DNA of 10,898 nt, taken from the NCBI GenBank assembly GCA_024233575.1, contig JACKPN010000027.1, positions 1-10,898 of the forward strand, read 5' to 3'. How positions within the stretch are numbered: position 1 is the stretch's first letter; each line of letters begins with the position of its first letter. Under the pieces are notes generated by a model that saw only the letters and a program-made list of their open reading frames with translations, was not told the DNA's origin and did no database searches. The DNA comes from Chlamydiales bacterium. Lineage in GTDB: Bacteria; Chlamydiota; Chlamydiia; Chlamydiales; Criblamydiaceae. The translations under genes were made by a program, and so were the position numbers. Shown here piece by piece: positions 1 to 5,822 of this stretch.

Positions 1-587
1 TTAAAGCTAGGTAGGAACGAATGATGGATATTGATGCACTTTCCCCATAATGCTTGCGTCATCTCCGGTGTTAGGATCTGCATGTATCGTGCAAGTACGA
101 CGAGATCGACCTGATGTTCATCGACGAGATCAAGCACTTTTCTTTCCTGCGTTTCTTTGTTGTCGGGAGTTACTGGCAGATGGTGGAAGGGGATGCGGTA
201 CCAAGAGCACATCTCTGCAAGGTCGGAATGGTTAGAGACAACGGCAGGAACCTCAATGGGGAGGACGCCCATGGCATATTTGTTCAGCAAAGCATTGAGG
301 CAGTGACCTTGTTTCGAACACATGATCAATACTTTGGGCTTGATATTGGTATATGTAAATTGCGCCTGCATTTGAAATGTTTTTGCTGTCTCAGAAAAAA
401 GGCGCTCGACTTCTTCAACCGGACTGTCGATGGTGAAAACAACGCGCATGAAGAAAAGTTGACTATAAGAATCACCGACCTGCGCGGACTCGATGATAAA
501 GCCATTATTCGCTGCCAGAAAACCCGTTACAGCGGCAACGATGCCGACGCGGTCCGGGCATGTAAGGGTAAGTGTGATTTTGTTCAT
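1..587 (-). CDS. purU: Formyltetrahydrofolate deformylase PurU, N-terminal part (runs off the left edge)
   Basis: PurU hydrolyses 10-formyl-tetrahydrofolate to tetrahydrofolate and formate in the cytoplasm, balancing one-carbon pools and supplying formate for purine synthesis. Read on the minus strand from ATG at 587-585, 195 full codons are present and the frame is still open at base 1. An ACT-type regulatory domain covers about residues 4-80, opening with MNKITLTLTCPDRVGIVAAV. The formyltransferase-like catalytic domain starts near residue 85 with VLIMCSKQGHCLNALL, followed by SNH (118-120), LARYMQILTP (165-174) and NIHHSFLPSF (186-195). N186 and H188 match the catalytic Asn/His of the PurN/PurU fold; the catalytic Asp lies outside the window. 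E. coli PurU is about 280 aa, so roughly 85 residues are missing at the edge. An AAGGA sits 12 nt before the ATG, which is far for a ribosome site. The gene is divergent from bioY. Confidence 0.95.
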   Translation of the reverse strand, partial: MNKITLTLTCPDRVGIVAAVTGFLAANNGFIIESAQVGDSYSQLFFMRVVFTIDSPVEEVERLFSETAKTFQMQAQFTYTNIKPKVLIMCSKQGHCLNALLNKYAMGVLPIEVPAVVSNHSDLAEMCSWYRIPFHHLPVTPDNKETQERKVLDLVDEHQVDLVVLARYMQILTPEMTQALWGKCINIHHSFLPSF

Positions 588-619
588 ATACTTTTATTAT
601 CCTTGTTAGAAGGAATAAA

Positions 620-625
620 ATTATA
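620..625 (-). promoter_or_regulatory. Candidate -10 box for purU
   Basis: On the minus strand a perfect TATAAT lies 32 nt upstream of the purU start. No good -35 hexamer is found at 16-18 nt spacing, so this is a half-supported promoter. It sits in the only gap between purU and the divergent bioY operon. Confidence 0.4.
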
Positions 626-662
626 GCGAAATTGCTCTTAAGATGGTATGCTTCTCATTTAT

Positions 663-668
663 TAAAAT
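663..668 (+). promoter_or_regulatory. Weak candidate -10 box for the bioY operon
   Basis: TAAAAT lies 26 nt before the bioY ATG in an AT-rich stretch. A TTAAGA about 19 nt upstream is a poor -35. I saw no BirA-type operator (TTGTAAACC-like palindrome) in 588-694, so nothing visible supports biotin repressor control. Confidence 0.25.
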
Positions 669-694
669 ATCTTGTATATCAGGAGGTTATGGGT

Positions 695-1240
695 ATGGCT
701 GATCTGGCTTTAAGACAAATACGGACAAAAACGGCGCTATGGGCTGTCCTTCAGGCCTCGGCGTTTTCAATTGTGATCGCTCTGCTTGCTCAGGTGAAGA
801 TTCCGCTTTGGTTTACCCCTATTCCCGTAACATTACAGACTTTGGGGGTCATGCTTGCCGGGGGGCTTCTGGGAAGCAAAAAAGGGACGGCCGCTGTTGC
901 CATTTACCTGTTGCAAATCGTGGTCGGCCTGCCGGTTTTGGCTGGAGGCAGCATTAATGCTGCGGCAATGGTGGGCATGACCGGAGGGTATCTCCTTGGG
1001 ATGTTGTTTCAAGCTTATCTTGTGGGCTGGTTTTGCGAGCGTTGGTCAGCTGTTTCTCTATGGAAAACGGCAGCAGGCATAGTGATGAGTTCTTTCCTTC
1101 AGCTAATGATTGGCGCTGTTTGGCTTTCTTTGTTTGTCGGTACCTCTAACGCTTTCATGATGGGACTTGTTCCTTTCGTTTTTGGCGAGGCCGCCAAAGC
1201 GATGTTTGCCCTACCGATTATTCAAGCGTTTCGTAGATGA
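695..1240 (+). CDS. bioY: Biotin transporter BioY (S component)
   Basis: BioY is the integral-membrane substrate-binding (S) component for biotin uptake. It works alone or with an ECF energising module, none of which is encoded here. From ATG at 695 it is 181 aa, the usual size, with about six hydrophobic segments. Family motifs are TPIPVTLQTLGVMLAG (41-56), GLPVLAGG (78-85), MTGGYLLG (95-102) and GLVPFVFGEAAKA (157-169). GEAAKA replaces the more common GDxxK end motif. The start was chosen because AGGAGG at 681-686 is 8 nt from the ATG at 695. The ATG at 689 is only 2 nt from it, and the frame is open back to 632 without a ribosome site. The stop TGA (1238-1240) overlaps the next gene's ATG (1237-1239), so translation is probably coupled. 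Confidence 0.93.
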   Translation: MADLALRQIRTKTALWAVLQASAFSIVIALLAQVKIPLWFTPIPVTLQTLGVMLAGGLLGSKKGTAAVAIYLLQIVVGLPVLAGGSINAAAMVGMTGGYLLGMLFQAYLVGWFCERWSAVSLWKTAAGIVMSSFLQLMIGAVWLSLFVGTSNAFMMGLVPFVFGEAAKAMFALPIIQAFRR

Positions 1241-2007
1241 TGAAAGAGATATTGATCTACTCCGACGATGGAGCTGGACCTCGTGCTACGCGATATCTGA
1301 AGCTCTCACTCGTAGAAGAGGGAATTCATGAACGCTACCGCATACGCCGAGTGAATCGTTTTGATTTACGCACCCCCAAATGGTGCGATAAAACGGTCTT
1401 GCTGATATTCCCTGGAGGCAGATCGATGCCGTATCATGAAGCGCTTGCCGGTCCAACAAACCGGTTGATTCGCGCATGGGTTGAGCAGGGAGGGCGTTAC
1501 CTTGGTATCTGCGCCGGTGGATATTACGGTTGCAATAAGGTAGAGTTCGAGCAAGGCACCCCCCTGGAAATTGTCCGCGAGCATGAATTACGCTTTTTCT
1601 CAGGAACCGCCCGCGGTCCTGCTTATGGAACAGGAGTCTTCCGCTACGAGAATGAAAGCGGCGCACGCTTGGCAAACCTCAGCTGGTACGGCGATAGTAA
1701 AATTGCGCAGAAAGAGCTGTCCTGTTACTACAATGGCGGCTGTTCTTTCGTTGACGCCCACAAAATGCCTGATGTTCATGTGCTCGCCCGCTACAGTGAC
1801 ATACAAGATAGCCCCGCAGCGATTATCGAATGCGCCGTCGGCAAAGGCAAGGCACTGCTTTGCGGTGTCCATCCTGAATATGCTCCCCACTTTTTGGAGA
1901 AGAACGATCCGCACCTTTCAGGATTGCGACAGCGCCTTGAAAAAGTGAATGAAGGGAGGCGTTTACTTTTTACTCAGATGATCGAGAAGGTTTTATGCAC
2001 CAACTAA
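1237..2007 (+). CDS. Stand-alone BPL_N-like protein (class I glutamine-amidotransferase fold)
   Basis: The 256-aa product resembles the domain found at the N terminus of eukaryotic biotin-protein ligases (BPL_N), which has a class I glutamine amidotransferase-like fold. Visible features are an N-terminal strand MMKEILIYSDDGAGP, an oxyanion-type PGG (59-61), a nucleophile elbow LGICAGGYYG (89-98) with C92, YYNGG (164-168) and GVHPEY (210-215). H212 and E214 have the H-x-E spacing of class I amidotransferases, so the catalytic triad looks complete. No biotin ligase catalytic domain is attached. The enzyme's substrate is not established for this family, so I assign no reaction. ATGs at 1237 and 1240 are both possible. 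No clear ribosome site is seen, and initiation is likely coupled to bioY termination. The adjacency to bioY supports a biotin-related role. Its 3' end overlaps the transporter by 13 nt. Confidence 0.82.
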   Translation: MMKEILIYSDDGAGPRATRYLKLSLVEEGIHERYRIRRVNRFDLRTPKWCDKTVLLIFPGGRSMPYHEALAGPTNRLIRAWVEQGGRYLGICAGGYYGCNKVEFEQGTPLEIVREHELRFFSGTARGPAYGTGVFRYENESGARLANLSWYGDSKIAQKELSCYYNGGCSFVDAHKMPDVHVLARYSDIQDSPAAIIECAVGKGKALLCGVHPEYAPHFLEKNDPHLSGLRQRLEKVNEGRRLLFTQMIEKVLCTN

Positions 2008-3263
2008 AAAAGGCTGTCACAGCAGGATTAATAGGCAATACCCTTGAATGGTATGACTTCTCCCTTTTTGGTCTTTTTGCCCCCGTCATCGCCAGACAGT
2101 TCTTTCCTTCCGATATCCCCTTTCTCAGCTTGCTGTCAACCTTTGCTGTTTTTGCTGTAGGCTTCCTTGTCAGACCTATCGGAGCGATCCTCTTTGGAGA
2201 GATCGGCGATAGATCCGGCAGGCGGGCGGCTCTGCTGCTTTCGATCGTGCTGATGGCAGTGCCAACCCTATGTATGGGATTGCTTCCAACGTATGGGCAA
2301 GCAGGGATCGCGGCGTCGATTGCGTTGGTCTTTCTCCGCATGCTCCAGGGACTTTCTATAGGAGGTGAATATGCTGGGTCGGTTTCCTATGTCGTTGAAC
2401 ATGCTCCGGCAGGTCGCCGCGGTCTGGTCGGCTCAACAGCATTTGTCGGATGTAAACTAGGAGCATTTTTAGGGACGGCGGTGGCTGCTGCTGTGACTTG
2501 TTCCATCACTTCTGAAGAGGTGGAACTGTGGGGGTGGCGCATTCCTTTCCTTCTGGGGATTGTGATTGCACTGCCGGCTTTTTTCCTTAGGCGCAGTATT
2601 GCTGAATCGCCTGTTTATGTTGAAGCTGCTGAAGGATGTACCGATAAAATCTCGCCACTCAAGGAGACTCTTCGTTATCATGCTTCAAAAGTTTTGCTTT
2701 TTGCAGGGATTATCTTTCCAATGACGGTGTGGATATACACGTTGATGGTCTATATGCCTACCTATCTGCATACCTTTGTGGATTTCAGCCTGGCGCTCTC
2801 ATTTCTGCTGAATCTCTTTCCACTTCTTATTTTGGCGTTGACGACGTTATTGGGCGGATGGCTTTCCGATAAGTTAGGCCGAAGGAAAGTGATTTTCTGG
2901 CCTTTACTAGTCATGACGCTAATAGGATATCCTGCTATGCAGATCTTCGCTTCCGGCAATATTATGATGATTGTTATCGTCTATAATTCCATGGCGGCGC
3001 TGCTTGGCATCCTGCAAGCTCCTGTTGCCGGCGCTTTGGTTGAAAATTTTCCCACTCGCATACGCTACACTGCCGTTTCCCTTTCGTACAACATCAGCAC
3101 AAGCATTTTTGGCGGGTGCACCCCGCTTATTGCAACAGCATTGATCGCTTATCTTGGCAATCCTCTTGCCCCTGCATACTGGGCGGTCTTTTCCGGTGTT
3201 GTTGGTTTGGCTGCACTGTCGCAGCTGAAGGAAACTTATAGAATGGAGGCATTAGCATCATGA
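1995..3263 (+). CDS. MHS-family major facilitator transporter (ProP-like metabolite:H+ symporter)
   Basis: This is a 422-aa, roughly 12-helix inner-membrane transporter of the metabolite:H+ symporter branch of the major facilitator superfamily, which includes proline/betaine, citrate and alpha-ketoglutarate carriers. The branch signature GNTLEWYDFSLFG is at 14-26. The loop 2-3 motif is GEIGDRSGRR (68-77), LQGLSIGGEYAGS is at 117-129, and the loop 8-9 motif is SDKLGRRKV (291-299). A C-half stretch FPTRIRYTAVSLSYNIST (352-369) is also typical. Substrate cannot be read from sequence; ProP-like annotation would be by similarity only. A GAGAAGG lies 4 nt before the ATG at 1995, inside the preceding gene. 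The TGA stop (3261-3263) overlaps the amidohydrolase ATG (3260-3262). Membership in the bioY unit allows import of a biotin derivative or amide, but an amino acid or osmolyte is equally possible. Confidence 0.9.
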   Translation: MHQLKKAVTAGLIGNTLEWYDFSLFGLFAPVIARQFFPSDIPFLSLLSTFAVFAVGFLVRPIGAILFGEIGDRSGRRAALLLSIVLMAVPTLCMGLLPTYGQAGIAASIALVFLRMLQGLSIGGEYAGSVSYVVEHAPAGRRGLVGSTAFVGCKLGAFLGTAVAAAVTCSITSEEVELWGWRIPFLLGIVIALPAFFLRRSIAESPVYVEAAEGCTDKISPLKETLRYHASKVLLFAGIIFPMTVWIYTLMVYMPTYLHTFVDFSLALSFLLNLFPLLILALTTLLGGWLSDKLGRRKVIFWPLLVMTLIGYPAMQIFASGNIMMIVIVYNSMAALLGILQAPVAGALVENFPTRIRYTAVSLSYNISTSIFGGCTPLIATALIAYLGNPLAPAYWAVFSGVVGLAALSQLKETYRMEALAS

Positions 3264-4396
3264 AAGATCTGTTAGAGGAAGTGATCGCAATCAGACGCGA
3301 TATCCACCAACATCCTGAGATTGCCTTCGACGTCGAGCGTACAGCTGGGATTGTTGCGCAATACCTGGAAAATACTGGAATCGACGTCAAACGCAACATT
3401 GGGCGAACAGGGGTTGTCGGAGATATTCATGTTCCAGGGGCGACAAAACGGATAGCGTTGCGTGCAGACATGGATGCTCTTCCCATTCAGGAGCAGGGGA
3501 ATAAGCCTTATCAATCTCAAAGCCCCGGCAAGGCGCATCTATGTGGTCATGACGCCCATACGGCGATGCTTCTTGGAGCAGCAAAGATGCTCAGCAACAT
3601 GCGAGAGCAGCTTACCTGCCATGTACGTTTTATCTTTCAGCCTAGCGAAGAGCTCTTTCCCGGCGGTGCGCCGGCGATGATCGCTGACGGTGCTTTGGAA
3701 GAAGTCGATGCTATCTATGCCCTGCACGTATGGCCAACCCTGGAGACGGGGGTTATAGGCGTTTGCGACGGGGCGGCGATGGCAGCTCCAGACAGCTTCG
3801 ATATCATGATCACAGGCGTTGGCGGGCATGCGGCTCTGCCACAGAAGACGATCCAGTCGATCGTTGTCGGTGCAGACGTTGTCGCCGCTTTTCATGAGGC
3901 TTTTCCTCCCAAAGAAGACGCCGTCGTTACTGTAACGCAGTTTCATTCCGGGTCGGCATACAATGTCATTCCCGACAGAGCGCATATAACCGGGACTGTC
4001 CGTACTTTTAAAGATTCTGTTCGTCACAGCATCCGGGAAAAAATGGAAGAGATCCTAAAGGTGATGTCCGAAAAGAAAGGCGCATCCTACTCTTTGGAAT
4101 ATCATGAAGGGTATCCGGTAACTTACAACCATGATTCTGCTGTCAAAGCCACTACGGCGATCATTCCCGAAGTAGCGGAAAAGATGGTATTTCCTGCAGT
4201 ACGGATGCTCGGCGGGGAGGATTTTGCATACTATGCTCAAAAAATTCCCGGATGCTTTATTCAGCTAGGCTGTCGTAATGAGGCAAAAAACTGCGTTTAT
4301 ATGCTCCATGATCCAAGGTTTGATCTTGATGAAGAGTGCATGCGCTACGGCATCAATCTTCATACCCGATTAGCTCTCGAAGGGATACAGTTCTAG
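3260..4396 (+). CDS. M20D-family metal-dependent amidohydrolase (N-acyl amino acid / hippurate hydrolase type)
   Basis: This 378-aa protein belongs to peptidase family M20, subfamily D, which cleaves amide bonds such as N-acyl, hippuryl and indoleacetyl amino acids using two divalent metals. Metal ligands are C95 and H97 in LCGHDAHT (94-101), E131 of QPSEE (127-131, with E130/E131 as the catalytic acid pair), H156 in LHVWP and H350 in MLHDPRFDLDEE. The inserted dimerisation domain covers about 180-290, with GVGGHAALPQ (186-195) and YNVIPDR (234-240). GGEDFAYY (318-325) is the usual late motif. Length and motif order are complete, and no signal peptide is seen, so it should act in the cytoplasm. 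TGGAGG at 3244-3249 is 10 nt before the ATG, and the ATG overlaps the transporter stop. The natural substrate is unknown. Placement suggests an imported amide, possibly biotinyl-lysine, which is inference. Confidence 0.92.
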   Translation: MKDLLEEVIAIRRDIHQHPEIAFDVERTAGIVAQYLENTGIDVKRNIGRTGVVGDIHVPGATKRIALRADMDALPIQEQGNKPYQSQSPGKAHLCGHDAHTAMLLGAAKMLSNMREQLTCHVRFIFQPSEELFPGGAPAMIADGALEEVDAIYALHVWPTLETGVIGVCDGAAMAAPDSFDIMITGVGGHAALPQKTIQSIVVGADVVAAFHEAFPPKEDAVVTVTQFHSGSAYNVIPDRAHITGTVRTFKDSVRHSIREKMEEILKVMSEKKGASYSLEYHEGYPVTYNHDSAVKATTAIIPEVAEKMVFPAVRMLGGEDFAYYAQKIPGCFIQLGCRNEAKNCVYMLHDPRFDLDEECMRYGINLHTRLALEGIQF

Positions 4397-4401
4397 TCAG
4401 T

Positions 4402-4584
4402 CTATTGGGCTGCTGGTTTGGTCATCTCGCTGACCTTTTCTACGATGCTTTGTACCAAGTCAACAAGAAAGTTGTAGAGTGCGGAGACCCAAGAAACGAG
4501 TTTTTCAAAAGCATCAGGAAAGAAGATATAGATCGCGTAGAAAAGCAGTCCAAAAAAAACAAAATTCACAATAAACTTTACCAC
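4402..4584 (-). CDS. Small single-pass membrane protein, 60 aa, unknown function
   Basis: The product has a strongly hydrophobic N-terminal segment FIVNFVFFGLLFYAIYIFF (about 4-22), followed by an amphipathic helix of about 30 residues (DAFEKLVSWVSALYNFLVDL onward) and a short polar tail ending KPAAQ. It looks like an inner-membrane peptide with a membrane-parallel or oligomerising helix. It belongs to no family I recognise. The start is GTG at 4584, with AGGTG 5 nt upstream and a plausible promoter at 4617-4643. Its TAG stop is 5 nt from the amidohydrolase stop on the other strand, so the genes converge. I saw no clear terminator between them. The organised upstream signals argue that it is a real gene and not a chance frame. 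Confidence 0.65.
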   Translation of the reverse strand: MVKFIVNFVFFGLLFYAIYIFFPDAFEKLVSWVSALYNFLVDLVQSIVEKVSEMTKPAAQ

Positions 4585-4616
4585 GGCAACACCTGTCGGT
4601 TGGTTATCTATAACTC

Positions 4617-4643
4617 ATTATAGCACAACGCTCTTTTTGTAAA
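4617..4643 (-). promoter_or_regulatory. Promoter for the 60-aa membrane protein gene
   Basis: On the minus strand TTTACA (4643-4638) and a perfect TATAAT (4622-4617) are separated by 15 nt. The spacing is short, but both hexamers match the sigma-70 consensus well. The expected transcript start is about 25 nt before the GTG. Confidence 0.5.
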
Positions 4644-4752
4644 ATCTCTTTTGAAGATACAGCTTATACTTTGTCGGTTAAGCATAAACGTCTAGCAATC
4701 CGTGACATATGAAATGTCAGAAAAGGAGGATTCGAGTCTGCATTTAGGAAAG

Positions 4753-4780
4753 GACGCATTCCAACGATTTGGAATGCGTC
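4753..4780 (-). terminator. Perfect 12-bp hairpin after the 266-aa gene
   Basis: GACGCATTCCAA and TTGGAATGCGTC pair without mismatch around the loop CGAT. The hairpin starts 15 nt past the stop of the 266-aa gene. On the minus strand it is followed by CTTTCCT, a modest T-run; on the plus strand TTATCT follows. It is most likely an intrinsic terminator for the minus-strand gene. The weak T-run leaves a processing or stability role open. Confidence 0.6.
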
Positions 4781-4795
4781 TTATCTACGTCCTAG

Positions 4796-5596
4796 CTACT
4801 TGAGTCTCATTGCCGACTCGTATTTTTCGTTCAGCTTTTCTTGGTAGAAAGTACGTTTTTCATTAGAAAGATAAGGGATGAAGTGTTTCTCTATTCCCTC
4901 TTTGATAAGTGTTGTATGATGGTATTGAGGTTGGCTAGGGCTGCAGCTGAGATAGTCATTCAATAAACGATTAAACATTCTTTCTACGGTTTTTTCATCA
5001 ATCTCGCTACTTTGAATAGCCTTACCAATGCGTTCCATTCCTGCTCCTGAACTGACAAGGAAACATAAAATTCCTGGTTCCTGCATATCATCAACACCTT
5101 CTTCGCAAAGGTATATTTCAACAATGACTTCTGAAGATTGCTCAAGCATGAAATCAATAAACAACCGTAATTGTTCTTTGCTCATTTGGTTGATCAATTG
5201 ATCATAGAACTCGATATGATTTTTATCTTCATGGATTGACTGCATTGTATAGGGGTATATATGCGAAAAATGGTTCTCTCCGTATAAAAAGAACTTCAAC
5301 TTTCTAAGTTCAGTATCGCTATTGAATTGACCAACTAGACGTTGCTGAAAAAGCCTACTCGGAATATCCAATAAGTAGGCGTTAATGTGGGTGATATGCT
5401 TTTTAAAAAAATTATCTTTGACCAATTCGTCCGCAGCATCATAAGCGCTAGCCAGGGCATCGTAGTTGTTATTTACGAATAAACTGAATAATAACGGTTC
5501 AGTGATCGTAGAGTTAGGCATTTTATTGTACAGGGATTCCTGACAATCGAAAGGATTTCGTTCAGGGTGATTGTTGTTGGTTCCGCTTACCATCAT
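4796..5596 (-). CDS. Unknown 266-aa protein, short paralogue of the neighbouring 626-aa protein
   Basis: I recognise no known family. Residues about 36-245 align along their length with residues about 411-617 of the 626-aa product upstream. The strongest blocks are FYDQLINQMSKEQ (130-142) opposite FYDDLIEGMSEEQ, EPGILCF (173-179) opposite EPGMLAF, and GAGMERI (184-190) opposite GAGMARI. The content is helical and acidic, with no signal peptide or membrane segment. The first 30 residues are polar (VSGTNNNHPERN). The partner's anchor and middle region are absent, so this is a domain-only version. Starts at 5596 and 5593 are adjacent ATGs; AGGA is 3 nt and 6 nt before them, which favours the second slightly. 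A strong hairpin lies just past its TAG stop. A secreted or accessory protein is possible, but function is unknown. Confidence 0.8.
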   Translation of the reverse strand: MMVSGTNNNHPERNPFDCQESLYNKMPNSTITEPLLFSLFVNNNYDALASAYDAADELVKDNFFKKHITHINAYLLDIPSRLFQQRLVGQFNSDTELRKLKFFLYGENHFSHIYPYTMQSIHEDKNHIEFYDQLINQMSKEQLRLFIDFMLEQSSEVIVEIYLCEEGVDDMQEPGILCFLVSSGAGMERIGKAIQSSEIDEKTVERMFNRLLNDYLSCSPSQPQYHHTTLIKEGIEKHFIPYLSNEKRTFYQEKLNEKYESAMRLK

Positions 5597-5663
5597 TTTT
5601 CCTTTTTAGTTACTAGATTTTCGCATCCTTGCGCATGAATCGTTCAGGCAAGGCCTTTAAAGA

Positions 5664-5818
5664 CATTCTCTGAATTACTGAACAGCCATCTTACGACAAA
5701 TTTTACCTTGGAAAAACCATCTTTCGTCGGTCTAGTTTATCAACTATGTCACTCCTCAAGATTCTCTTTCCCAAGTAAAATTTGTTCCCAATCTGACAAT
5801 TCTTTAAATCAGAGAATG
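5664..5818. repeat. Long imperfect inverted repeat between the two paralogous genes
   Basis: Two roughly 51-nt arms (5664-5714 and 5767-5818) are inverted copies around a 52-nt centre. The outer 10 nt match perfectly (CATTCTCTGA against TCAGAGAATG). The inner 18 nt match apart from two small gaps (CAAATTTTACCTTGGAAA against TTTCCCAAGTAAAATTTG). The intervening arm sequence matches only in places. The repeat fills most of the 226-nt gap and starts 4 nt past the stop of the 626-aa gene. It could fold as an extended RNA stem (terminator or mRNA stabiliser), or be a small non-coding mobile element. No target duplication was established. Confidence 0.6.
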
Positions 5819-5822
5819 TATC

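Noticed and set aside
114..626. Plus-strand open frame of 170 codons at the left edge
   Set aside because: It lies opposite purU, whose translation on the minus strand is clearly a real protein.
632..694. Upstream start for BioY at 632 or 689
   Set aside because: AGGAGG at 681-686 fits only the ATG at 695, and the upstream residues are not typical of BioY.
4336..4623. Plus-strand frame of 95 codons across the operon end
   Set aside because: It overlaps the amidohydrolase C terminus and the 60-aa gene, has no ribosome site, and its translation has no protein-like pattern.
4724..4729. AGGAGG ribosome-site-like motif on the plus strand
   Set aside because: No ATG, GTG or TTG start with an open frame follows at a usable distance.
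4700..4750. GGATTCGAGTCT resembles a tRNA T-arm
   Set aside because: The flanking 5-nt arms (GAGGA and CTGCA) do not pair, and no acceptor, D or anticodon arms are found around it.
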